Virus record (IMG/VR): IMGVR_UViG_3300020214_000072
Location: 1-31,828 of that record
DNA from: a virus
Length of the DNA: 31,828 nt
Direction: 5' to 3' (one strand)
Translations under genes and position numbers: made by a program
Shown: positions 7,355-14,172 of the stretch, one piece after another
How positions within the stretch are numbered: the first letter of the stretch is position 1
Layout: the number at the start of each line of letters is the position of its first letter
Notes under the pieces: model-generated
The model's input: only the letters and a program-made list of their open reading frames with translations
Database searches by the model: none
Told to the model about the DNA's origin: nothing

Positions 7355-8884
7355 ATGTCTACAAAAGTATTTAAAAGACTAAACGACGCTTCTGTTAAGT
7401 CAACTTGGGCTCCTGTTTTAGAAAGCTATGGTGTAAACGCTGATGCTCGTCCTTGGTTAGTAGATTATTGCCACTATCACGCAATGTTCGAAAACGCTGG
7501 TGCGATCAACGAAGCAGCTATTGCTCCTGGTCTTTTCTTTCAACAACCCGGTTCTATCAGTTCAGTCGGTAACCCATTAGCTCCTACAACGGCAGCTGCG
7601 GGTTCAGGTGATAAATTTCCAAGTTTATTGCCAGTTGCTATTCAAGTAGCAGCAAAAACAATTGGTTTTGATCTAGTTGGTGTAGTTCCTATGGACTCTC
7701 CAGTTGGTTTTCTTCCTTACTTAGATTATGTTTACCAAGGTGGTAACTTAAACAGTGAGTTTGAACCATATTTAATCAAAACTAACCTTGACGTAGCTAA
7801 CCCAGCTCCAACTGCTAACGGCACAGATTTTATCCAAGTTGGTAAATCTCGTTTAGATGGTAAATTTATCTACAAAGTTGTAACTGGTACTGACGCTAAT
7901 GTTACTGTTGCTCAAGAAGCAGTTACTGCCCAGATCGCAACTGCAGTAGCTGACGTTGAATTGGTTTCTGCATTAGAAAACCACATCTCTGGCTTCACTT
8001 CTTTAAGTGATGCTGATTGGGCTGACGGTTCTCCTGCAGTATCTGGTCCTTTCTTAGGTGGTTCTGAGTATACTCAAACCATGTCAAGAGGTGCCGGCGA
8101 AACTTCTAGACTTCGTCAAATGGGTCTTAAAATGTTCACTAAGTTTGTTGAGGCTAAAACTTCTCAAGTTTCTATCTCTGCAACAGTTGAGCAAATTCAA
8201 GATCTTAACAGAGTTTGGAATTTCGACGCAATCTCTATGTTAGAGAATGTTGCAGTTAACGAGCTTGCTCAAACTATCAACAAAGAAATCGTTTCTAAAG
8301 TTAAAAACTTAGCAACAACTCATGCCTCTGCAGCTGCTTCAGCTGAAGGTTATGCAGCTAGTGTTAACGTTCAACCAGGTGCTGGTACTTTTGAAAACGT
8401 AACGACTTCTCAAAGAAAATTAGTTACTAAGATTCTTGAATCTGCTAACTTAATTTATCACAGAGCTCGTTTCGGTGCTGGTACGTTCGCAGTAGTTTCT
8501 GCTAAAGTTGCTTCAGCTCTTGCTGATGCTGCTGGTTATTCAATTGCTCCTTTCAACAACGATTTAGGTTCAGCTGCTGGTACTTTGTACCCTGCAGGTA
8601 AAGTTCACGGTTTAACTGTGTACGTTGATCCTAACTTGAAATTCGATAACAACACTGTTCTTATCGGACGTAAAGGCGCTGACGAAGAGCCAGGTCTTAA
8701 ATTCATGCCTTACATCATGGCAGAATCTCTTCAAACTATCTCTGAGGGTACTTTCTCTCCAAAGATTGGTATGAAGTCAAGATATGCTCTAGTTGAGGCT
8801 GGATGGCATCCTGGAACTCAGTACGTTCAATTCGATATCTTGAATGCTGCTGGTAATGGTTCAGGTATCTCTTATTTAGGTTAA
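7355..8884 (+). CDS. gp23: Major capsid protein (gp23-like)
   Basis: The 509-residue product is close to T4 gp23 (521). It starts at ATG 7355 after an A-rich leader with no Shine-Dalgarno match. The segments LPVAIQVAAKTIGFDLVGVV and PMDSPVGFLPYLDYVYQGG, and the C-terminal LKFMPYIMAESLQTISEGTF with FSPKIGMKSRYAL, follow the T4-type capsid protein (HK97 fold) pattern. A likely maturation site for the prohead protease is GAINE/AAIAP, cutting after Glu53; T4 gp23 is likewise trimmed near residue 65. The codons use few C- or G-ending alternatives and look optimised, as expected for the most abundant virion protein. A terminator follows, so it probably ends the protease-scaffold-capsid transcript. 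It polymerises into the head shell. Confidence 0.92.
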   Translation: MSTKVFKRLNDASVKSTWAPVLESYGVNADARPWLVDYCHYHAMFENAGAINEAAIAPGLFFQQPGSISSVGNPLAPTTAAAGSGDKFPSLLPVAIQVAAKTIGFDLVGVVPMDSPVGFLPYLDYVYQGGNLNSEFEPYLIKTNLDVANPAPTANGTDFIQVGKSRLDGKFIYKVVTGTDANVTVAQEAVTAQIATAVADVELVSALENHISGFTSLSDADWADGSPAVSGPFLGGSEYTQTMSRGAGETSRLRQMGLKMFTKFVEAKTSQVSISATVEQIQDLNRVWNFDAISMLENVAVNELAQTINKEIVSKVKNLATTHASAAASAEGYAASVNVQPGAGTFENVTTSQRKLVTKILESANLIYHRARFGAGTFAVVSAKVASALADAAGYSIAPFNNDLGSAAGTLYPAGKVHGLTVYVDPNLKFDNNTVLIGRKGADEEPGLKFMPYIMAESLQTISEGTFSPKIGMKSRYALVEAGWHPGTQYVQFDILNAAGNGSGISYLG

Positions 8885-8908
8885 TCTTAATTAACTTAAA
8901 ATACATTG

Positions 8909-8940
8909 GAAAGCCCTCTTTAAGAGGGCTTTCTTATTTT
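8909..8940 (+). terminator. Intrinsic terminator after the major capsid gene
   Basis: A perfect 12-bp inverted repeat (8909-8920 and 8922-8933, arm GAAAGCCCTCTT) with a minimal loop is followed by TTATTTT. It starts 25 bases after the gp23 stop. Confidence 0.92.
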
Positions 8941-8950
8941 AAGAGGTCAG

Positions 8951-8958
8951 ATAAATAA
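8951..8958 (+). promoter_or_regulatory. Late promoter core (ATAAATAA) after the gp23 terminator
   Basis: The motif lies just past the terminator and would restart late transcription for the internal-protein, unknown and tail tube genes. The next annotated start is 79 nt on (small frame at 9038) or 158 nt on (9117). Sequence AGAGGTC at 8942-8948 is partly matched by an inverted GACCTCT around 9008-9014, so the 5' leader may fold. Confidence 0.5.
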
Positions 8959-9037
8959 CTAAAATAATTGTCTAAGTAGGTAATTATAATAAAACGAATT
9001 AATCTGAGACCTCTGACGATCTTTAGTTTTTAATAAT

Positions 9038-9115
9038 ATGAACTATCATATTTTAGAATTGAAGAGACCAGGAGTGACCAGAGAAGATCGAGTAATTAAA
9101 AAAAGAAAACAATAA
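9038..9115 (+). CDS. Possible small basic protein, 25 residues
   Basis: An ATG at 9038 opens a 25-codon frame (starting MNYHILELKRPG, ending IKKRKQ) that stops one base before the ATG of the next gene (TAA-A-ATG), the tight spacing typical of real genes here. The product is strongly basic with no recognisable domain. Its ATG sits in a 7-bp hairpin (AATATGA at 9035-9041 with TCATATT at 9046-9052), which could limit translation or could mean this is only the structured leader of gene 9117. I do not recognise the product. Confidence 0.35.
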   Translation: MNYHILELKRPGVTREDRVIKKRKQ

Positions 9116-9116
9116 A

Positions 9117-9470
9117 ATGGCAAACCCAGTATTGTCTTACACCGAGTTCCTAAACGAAAAAATCAGCCATAACTTGGCAACTATGCCAGCTGCTGGTACA
9201 AAATTAGGAAAAAGCGTAGATCCCAAAATGGCTAAATTAGATATGCCTAAAGGTTCTAGCGTTAAAAAATCAGTTGAATCTAAAATGGCTGACCTTAAAG
9301 CCGCTAAAGGTTCTAAACTTACTAAGTCAGTAGACGCTAAGTTGGAGAAAGCTGAGCCCAAGGCAAAGTCTATCTCTAAGTCAGTAGATCCTGGTTTTGG
9401 TAATCTGGTTATTAAAGGTAAAGCTATCTCTAAGTCAGTAGACCCCCAGATGGCTAAAAAACAAAAATAA
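9117..9470 (+). CDS. Small lysine-rich repeat protein, candidate internal head protein
   Basis: The product is 117 residues and very basic. Its N-terminus reads SYTEFLNE at residues 7-14, closely matching the T4 internal-protein capsid-targeting sequence TYQEFIAE; prohead protease cutting after Glu14 ([IL]xE rule) would leave about 103 residues. The rest is five spaced copies of a KSV[DE] motif at residues 32, 51, 70, 88 and 106, for example KSVDPKMAKLD and KSVESKMADLK, with 18-19 residue spacing. There is no predicted membrane segment, enzyme motif or cysteine. It lies directly after gp23 on the late strand. T4 internal proteins are basic, packaged with DNA and sometimes injected. That role here is an inference; the repeats themselves match no family I know. 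Confidence 0.7.
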   Translation: MANPVLSYTEFLNEKISHNLATMPAAGTKLGKSVDPKMAKLDMPKGSSVKKSVESKMADLKAAKGSKLTKSVDAKLEKAEPKAKSISKSVDPGFGNLVIKGKAISKSVDPQMAKKQK

Positions 9471-9481
9471 TTAATAACTCG

Positions 9482-9961
9482 ATGAGGATTACATTAAGTA
9501 TACCTCGCAGCATTGTTCAGTATATGAACGAAGTTGGCGTGCCTTCGGAAGAAAGAGCGGATCTTTATGAAAGATTTATTATGTACGCAACCGGCTTAGC
9601 GGCTGGGAACGAGGTTAGCCTCTTTGAATCATACGCAGCAGACCATGAATCAGCATATTCAAACGAATCAATGACTTTTGAGTCTTTCATTGCAATTAAT
9701 GAAAAAACTAAAAATTCTCTTAAAGAATTAGTTGGAAAAGATGATGAAGAAGAACTTGATCTTGACGATGCGCGTAGAATTGGAAAGAAGGTCTCCAAAA
9801 TGACAGGGGACGATCGCAAGAAATTTGTTGGAATTATTAATTTCATGGGAGCAAGCTGCCGAATCTACAATGAAATCTGGGCAAACTATAAACCCGTTGA
9901 TCCAGAAAGAAAGGACTCTAATAAAGGTAAGGCCTTTCGGGGAGAAAAACCACAAGCATAA
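9482..9961 (+). CDS. Unknown late protein, 159 residues
   Basis: I do not recognise this protein. The start is ATG 9482, 11 bases after the previous stop. The N-terminal 45 residues (ITLSIPRSIVQYMNEVGVPS onward) look helical. A Ser/Glu-rich linker follows, then FESFIAINE at residues 66-74, which resembles a prohead protease site ([FY]xxF[IL] followed by a Glu) with possible cutting after Glu74. Residues 80-155 are charged and helical, with acidic EEELDLDDARR followed by a basic C-terminus. It lies between the candidate internal protein and a 400-residue unknown on the late strand, so a head or head-completion role is plausible. No signal peptide or membrane helix is seen. Confidence 0.7.
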   Translation: MRITLSIPRSIVQYMNEVGVPSEERADLYERFIMYATGLAAGNEVSLFESYAADHESAYSNESMTFESFIAINEKTKNSLKELVGKDDEEELDLDDARRIGKKVSKMTGDDRKKFVGIINFMGASCRIYNEIWANYKPVDPERKDSNKGKAFRGEKPQA

Positions 9962-9966
9962 TTTAA

Positions 9967-11169
9967 ATGAGCGCCATCTGCGAAATTTTTCAAAGTCATG
10001 AACTTAAGTGGCAAGTCAAAGATTGCGAGCCGCTGTGGAACCAAAACGATCAAAAAACCGTTTTGCATAACTTTAATGTGTACCCAGATTTGGATTTTGT
10101 AGACGCCCATGGAACATCAACCTATGTTAAGTATACTGGAGCAGATAAGATTAGAGCGCTTTTACTTGAAATTCATAAAGTAATTGCCGGAAAAGCTAAT
10201 TCAAAAAAGGAAAAAGAAAAACCCTCAAACGAGGCATTAGAATTACCCGCCCCAGCCAACGGATCTAATTTACCGGCGGTGCAGGGAAGCAAAGAGCTTG
10301 CTACTACTCAAAAGCCAGGATTACCGGCTACTACTCAAAAGCCCGGACTCCCGGCTGTTACACAAAAACCGGGATTGCCTGCAGTTATTCCATATGATGC
10401 AGCTCAATATGTAAAGGACGAGCCGATTGAACCGGAAGACCAAAAGCTTTTACCTGCCCCAGAAGACTTAATTAAAGTTTGGTATTGTTTAACGTTTGAA
10501 GATAATACAAAGGCTATTCATCAAATAGAAATTAAAGCCAGCGATGAAAAGCCAACGGCTGAAACCTTAGTTGGAACCGAAATTAAAGAAAGCGGAAAAA
10601 TAAAACTTGCCTCAGGCCCATACGAAACTGAAGAAGCAGCAAAAAAGGAGTGTGCGGTTGAAGAAAAAGAAGATGACTATTGTAACTACTATGTCACGGT
10701 TAAAACGGATAAACTTAGAATGATTGAGGCCGGCTCCGGTGAAAAGACATTAAGATTTAGATATTTGATGTCTAATAATATGTTAAAAGATCTTAGTGGT
10801 GAAAAGGTATCAAATGCTGATAAATTTACGATTACAATAACTTCTGCCTCTGCCGGTTTTACTAAACTATTTGGTGCAAGCTTTGATATGAAACTTGAAG
10901 ATTTTCAAAGCGAAGATCCAGTCTATCCAGGAAATTTGATTGTTGCAATTATTCCAACTTTAGACATAGAGCTTTCTGGTAACGAATCGTTGCCGTCCAC
11001 CTATTCTCCTAAAACCTATAACGAAGTTAGTGCGCGAGAGTTAAGGCGTAGAATTAATGAACTTGAATTTAGTGATCAAGCCAAAAAAATGACCCCTGAG
11101 CAAAAAGAAAAAGCATTTAGAACTCTTTTGGCTAAGTGGGAGGAAGACGAGCGTAGAGATAAAGCGTAA
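9967..11169 (+). CDS. Unknown structural-type protein, 400 residues, with TTQKPGLPA repeats
   Basis: The gene starts five bases after the preceding stop. The N-terminal part (1-75) is compact with several aromatics. Residues 78-160 form a Lys/Pro/Ala-rich linker containing three 9-residue repeats of the ATTQKPGLP type (112-138). Residues about 165-350 are beta-rich and contain WYCLTFEDNTKAIHQIEIKA and LRFRYLMSNNMLKDLSGEK. The C-terminus is a charged helix ending in KWEEDERRDKA. Two folded parts joined by a proline-rich linker suggest a virion or morphogenesis protein. It lies directly before the tail tube gene, but after it comes a late-promoter motif, so it probably ends one late transcript. 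I recognise no family. Confidence 0.7.
   Translation: MSAICEIFQSHELKWQVKDCEPLWNQNDQKTVLHNFNVYPDLDFVDAHGTSTYVKYTGADKIRALLLEIHKVIAGKANSKKEKEKPSNEALELPAPANGSNLPAVQGSKELATTQKPGLPATTQKPGLPAVTQKPGLPAVIPYDAAQYVKDEPIEPEDQKLLPAPEDLIKVWYCLTFEDNTKAIHQIEIKASDEKPTAETLVGTEIKESGKIKLASGPYETEEAAKKECAVEEKEDDYCNYYVTVKTDKLRMIEAGSGEKTLRFRYLMSNNMLKDLSGEKVSNADKFTITITSASAGFTKLFGASFDMKLEDFQSEDPVYPGNLIVAIIPTLDIELSGNESLPSTYSPKTYNEVSARELRRRINELEFSDQAKKMTPEQKEKAFRTLLAKWEEDERRDKA
10300..10380 (+). repeat. Three tandem 27-bp units in the proline-rich linker
   Basis: The units encode ATTQKPGLP, ATTQKPGLP and AVTQKPGLP. The first two differ only at a few third positions at the DNA level, so this small array is younger than the other coding repeats in the window. 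Confidence 0.88.
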
Positions 11170-11177
11170 ATCAGCGA

Positions 11178-11185
11178 ATAAATAA
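11178..11185 (+). promoter_or_regulatory. Late promoter core (ATAAATAA) before the tail tube gene
   Basis: The motif lies in the 36-base gap before the tail tube gene, ending 20 nt before ATG 11206. The spacing equals that at the sheath gene within one base. Confidence 0.6.
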
Positions 11186-11205
11186 ACAAAAAAGGTCCAA
11201 GATAA

Positions 11206-11796
11206 ATGGCAGGTTTACCACATTTTAAAAATTCAACAGTAGGTCGTAATCTATTTGAACCGTTATACCTTAACCAGTTTACGGTAATTATTACTCCGCC
11301 TGCTACAATCAATAACAATGCGATTACGCCGTTGTTAGTTGAGCACGTAAAAGATATTTCAGGGTTACCGGAACAAGCAGGTACTGGTACTCTAGCAGAA
11401 CAAAAGTACAGATTTTCTAAAAGATATTTTGCGGCAGCCGCTCCAAAAGAAACTGGTGCGAAACTTACAATTAATTTTGAAGTTAACTTAAACGACGCAA
11501 ATGAGATGTATGTTTACAACCAATTTAGAGCTTGGGCAAACCTAGTATATGATCCATTAACTGGTCGTCAGGGTCTTAAAAAAGACTACGCTCCAAATGG
11601 TGCTAACATTTATGTTGGTATACACAATAGAGCCGGTGATATTTACAGAGAGTTTACCTTTTCTCCAGTATTTGTATACGGAGATCAAAACTTAACTGAA
11701 GAGATGAAATTGGATTATGGTGTAGATACAATCTATACTGCCAAATTTAATTTTATTGCGGATAGTTATGTTGAAACCAGAAATGGTCAATTCTAA
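11206..11796 (+). CDS. gp19: Tail tube protein (gp19-like)
   Basis: The 196-residue product starts MAGLPHFKNSTVGRNLFEPL and continues with YLNQFTVIITPP, a usual opening for T4-type tail tube monomers. Later it has LLVEHVKDISGL, a beta-strand-rich centre with LTINFEVNLNDANEMYVYNQ, WANLVYDPLTGRQGLKKDY, and a C-terminal YGVDTIYTAKFNFIADSY. It is somewhat longer than T4 gp19 (163). It stacks as hexameric rings to form the inner tube through which DNA passes, inside the sheath encoded at 24185. In T4 genes 18 and 19 are adjacent; here they are separated by the replication block. It has its own late promoter motif 20 nt upstream. Confidence 0.8.
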   Translation: MAGLPHFKNSTVGRNLFEPLYLNQFTVIITPPATINNNAITPLLVEHVKDISGLPEQAGTGTLAEQKYRFSKRYFAAAAPKETGAKLTINFEVNLNDANEMYVYNQFRAWANLVYDPLTGRQGLKKDYAPNGANIYVGIHNRAGDIYREFTFSPVFVYGDQNLTEEMKLDYGVDTIYTAKFNFIADSYVETRNGQF

Positions 11797-11815
11797 AAAT
11801 TAAAAACTACCTCAA

Positions 11816-12391
11816 ATGGATATTTTTAACCTAAAAAGCAACGACGTTAAAGACTTTAAGAGATTCATGGATATGAAAGCTCCAGCATTCGGCGGACCTA
11901 ACGAAACTGAAACCTTCGAAAAATCTAAAAGAAAATCTCTAAAAGAATGGACTAAGGTTGCGCAAAGAGATACCAATTTTGAAAATGGCGGAAAAAACCA
12001 CAATTATGATGGTTACTGGAAAGCCTTTCATAGCGACGTACCAAGCCGTACCGAAAAGATAAAAATCGAAGAACCTCTAGCCGCAATCCCTACAATGGGA
12101 GTTAAAATTGTAAAAGAGAGCCATATTCCTCAATTTGAAAACTATATGTTTGAAGATGAAGATGAAATTGTAGATGATGCAAAAGAAGATGCACCAGAGA
12201 TTGACGAAGAACTTCTAGAAATGTTTATGGAAGAATTCGCAGACGAGGTAAAAGAAATTTTGGAAATCGCATGCGAAAAAATGGAAATCGAAAAAGACGA
12301 GTGTATTGAAATATTTAAGGCTGCAATTCAAAGAGTTGCTGAAATGCCAGAAGAAGACGAAGAAGAAGATTTACAACAAGACGAAGAATAA
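11816..12391 (+). CDS. Unknown acidic late protein, 191 residues
   Basis: I do not recognise this protein. It follows the tail tube gene by 19 bases on the same strand and ends at a convergent terminator, so it is co-transcribed with the tube. The N-terminal 80 residues are charged and contain KAPAFGGPNETETFEKSKRK. Residues about 120-191 are extremely acidic and probably helical, with a methionine-rich helix ELLEMFMEEFADEVKEIL and a terminal EEDEEEDLQQDEE tail. It has no enzyme motif or membrane helix. An acidic DNA-mimic-like or chaperone-like tail is one reading, and a scaffold or assembly factor is another. Neither is shown by the sequence. Confidence 0.7.
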   Translation: MDIFNLKSNDVKDFKRFMDMKAPAFGGPNETETFEKSKRKSLKEWTKVAQRDTNFENGGKNHNYDGYWKAFHSDVPSRTEKIKIEEPLAAIPTMGVKIVKESHIPQFENYMFEDEDEIVDDAKEDAPEIDEELLEMFMEEFADEVKEILEIACEKMEIEKDECIEIFKAAIQRVAEMPEEDEEEDLQQDEE

Positions 12392-12413
12392 TTAGTATTA
12401 CAAATTAAAAAGG

Positions 12414-12444
12414 AAAGGAGGACGATTATCGACCTCCTTTTTTT
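12414..12444. terminator. Bidirectional terminator between convergent late and early/middle units
   Basis: AAAGGAGG at 12414-12421 pairs with CCTCCTTT at 12433-12440; an inner CGA/TCG step closes the loop after one A-A mismatch. T-runs follow on the plus strand (12438-12444), and the A-run at 12407-12416 gives a T-run for the minus strand. The stop codon of the minus-strand gene (12426-12428) lies in the loop. Confidence 0.8.
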
Positions 12445-12824
12445 ATGTCTTTTAGTACGGTTTTGAACTCTTTGTCTGGATCAACTACGGTAAAATCAAA
12501 ATCAACCCAGTCATAAGTATTTCTTAGAAAAGCAACCGAATTTAAGATTCCAGTTGGAGAAAGTTCAGTATTTAAATAGATTAGTCTGGAATACTTTTGA
12601 TTTTTAATCTTGATTACTTTATCGATTAATTTAGATATTTCATAATTAAGCAAAAAGGCTTGAACTTTATTTGGGATAAAAATTTCGGTTTGAAATTTCT
12701 CCTTTACAATCTTATTGATATTAAGAACATAATCACTTTTACGCTTCTTTGAAAAATGTTCAACAAATGTCTTGTAGTCTTTTACAAAAATAATTGTTAG
12801 TTCTCTGGTTGTGCAATCGGTCAA
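12426..12824 (-). CDS. Unknown protein, 132 residues, last gene of the replication operon
   Basis: I do not recognise this protein. ATG 12824 lies 17 bases after the dCMP deaminase stop. It alternates beta-strand and helix predictions by eye (RELTIIFVKDYKTFVEHF, SRLIYLNTELSPTGILNS, DWVDFDFTVVDPDKEF), suggesting a small alpha/beta fold. There is no P-loop or metal motif. The final codons (IKKGGR) and the stop form the arm and loop of the terminator hairpin. Because it follows nucleotide-metabolism genes it may be linked to that pathway, but position is the only evidence. Confidence 0.65.
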   Translation of the reverse strand: MTDCTTRELTIIFVKDYKTFVEHFSKKRKSDYVLNINKIVKEKFQTEIFIPNKVQAFLLNYEISKLIDKVIKIKNQKYSRLIYLNTELSPTGILNSVAFLRNTYDWVDFDFTVVDPDKEFKTVLKDIKKGGR

Positions 12825-12841
12825 AACATTAATTGTATTTT

Positions 12842-13288
12842 TTATTCAGCATCAGGTAGGATCTGAACTACTTCAACCCCTGCCTTTTTTAGGAGGTCGA
12901 GACCGGCAGAATCTCTATAGGCTTCTGAATAAACAACCCGTTTAATTCCTGCTTGAAGAATTAGTTTGCTACACTCTCGACAAGGAGACATTGTAACATA
13001 GAGAGTTGAACCTTCTGAAGATTGGGTAGATTTGGCAACTTTAGCTAAGGCATTAGACTCGGCGTGAAGTACATACCATTTAGTTTCATATTTTAGAAAT
13101 TTTCCGTCTTCGTCAAAAACTGGATTTTCACACTCATTTTCAAAACCAGATGGGGTACCATTGTAGCCATCTGCAATAATGGTATTGTTTTTAACAAGTA
13201 GCGCGCCAACCTTTTTACGCCGAGCCGCAGAAAGTTGACCCCATTCTGAGGCCATTTTCATGTATACTATGTCATAACGGGTTATCAT
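12842..13288 (-). CDS. dCMP deaminase
   Basis: This 148-residue enzyme converts dCMP to dUMP with a zinc-bound hydroxide. It shows the deoxycytidylate deaminase signature: GYNGTPSGFE at 41-50, HAESNAL with zinc ligand His75 and catalytic Glu77, and SPCRECSKLI with zinc ligands Cys103 and Cys106. The length is that of bacterial and phage dCMP deaminases, somewhat shorter than T4 Cd. Its ATG overlaps the stop of the ThyA-family gene by four bases (ATGA), so the two enzymes are translationally coupled. Together with dUTPase it would feed dUMP synthesis. If its neighbour acts on dCMP rather than dUMP, the two enzymes compete for the same substrate. Confidence 0.92.
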   Translation of the reverse strand: MITRYDIVYMKMASEWGQLSAARRKKVGALLVKNNTIIADGYNGTPSGFENECENPVFDEDGKFLKYETKWYVLHAESNALAKVAKSTQSSEGSTLYVTMSPCRECSKLILQAGIKRVVYSEAYRDSAGLDLLKKAGVEVVQILPDAE

Positions 13289-14163
13289 ATTTCAAACTGA
13301 TTTACGATCCAAGTTAAAAGATCATCTTTTTCCTGTAGAATTAAAATTTCATCTTGGTCCTTTTCAATAAATTCAAAAATATCTGCAAACTCTTGGGTGG
13401 GATTACCAGACATTGAAACTAAATTGGTTTTAACTGAAGGAAGCTGCGTTGGAATAAATTCTCCAAGCAACATTTTTCCTACTAGATCATAGTGCCTGTC
13501 ATAAATATGATATGAATTTGCATGGTGAGTATAGGTACCAAGTTCCAATTCTGGATAAAATTCTTTTAGGTGAGAAAGGGCCTGCATTTGAAGAGAACAA
13601 AAAAATGCAACATCGGTTGGTGTACCCCAAATTGCATCATTTGATCTCATATAAACACTAAAATTTAATTTATTGTGTCTAATATGGAAAATGCCGTACA
13701 TTGTACAAACAAAGTCCTTATTACTACTATATTGATGTTCTGGCGTATTAAAGTGCAGAATTGCCTGACGACTGTCCTTATCTTTAGCAAGAGATGCAAT
13801 TGCCCATTCATATTGGGTCAGGCCACCAAGAGATTTAGGCTTGAATATCAAATTACCGTATGCTGAATTTACTGTGCCGTTTGGATTTTGAATTTGTTCC
13901 CAAAACTTGGCATACTTTGAAATAAATTTAACATCATTTCGACCAGCATAATACCATAAAAATTCGGCTGCAATATATTTAAATTGAGTAGATCTGGCCG
14001 CATTAGTATACATACACTGGCTTGGCTCAGAGATTTCTAAAGAAACATTTAGTAATTCTTTACTAGTGGTTCCTCGAGTTTCACACAAGTCGCCATTGTC
14101 CATTAAATCGATCAATGACTTTTGATAAGCTTCGGCAAATGATGTTCCTTTGTAAGTTGGCAT
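13285..14163 (-). CDS. Thymidylate synthase superfamily enzyme; probably dCMP hydroxymethylase (gp42-like)
   Basis: The 292-residue product has the ThyA-family core: NSAYGNLIF near 99-107, SRQAIL at 131-136, DFVCTMYGIF with catalytic Cys153, MRSNDAIWG at 172-180 and SYHIYDRHYDLV at 217-228. Two points favour T4 gp42-type dCMP hydroxymethylase over true thymidylate synthase. The cysteine context is DF[VM]CT as in gp42 instead of PCH, and the Asn that selects dUMP (N177 in E. coli ThyA) is Asp184 here (TPTDVAFF). Asp at this place is known to favour dCMP. The product would be hydroxymethyl- or methyl-dCMP for modified phage DNA. Automated annotation will probably say thymidylate synthase. It lies nine bases downstream of gp46 and overlaps dCMP deaminase. 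Confidence 0.85.
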   Translation of the reverse strand: MPTYKGTSFAEAYQKSLIDLMDNGDLCETRGTTSKELLNVSLEISEPSQCMYTNAARSTQFKYIAAEFLWYYAGRNDVKFISKYAKFWEQIQNPNGTVNSAYGNLIFKPKSLGGLTQYEWAIASLAKDKDSRQAILHFNTPEHQYSSNKDFVCTMYGIFHIRHNKLNFSVYMRSNDAIWGTPTDVAFFCSLQMQALSHLKEFYPELELGTYTHHANSYHIYDRHYDLVGKMLLGEFIPTQLPSVKTNLVSMSGNPTQEFADIFEFIEKDQDEILILQEKDDLLTWIVNQFEI

Positions 14164-14172
14164 AGTTCTATA

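Noticed and set aside
8885-9116. tRNA or known small RNA after gp23
   Set aside because: No cloverleaf or CCA end is visible; the segment holds a terminator, a late motif and imperfect inverted repeats only.
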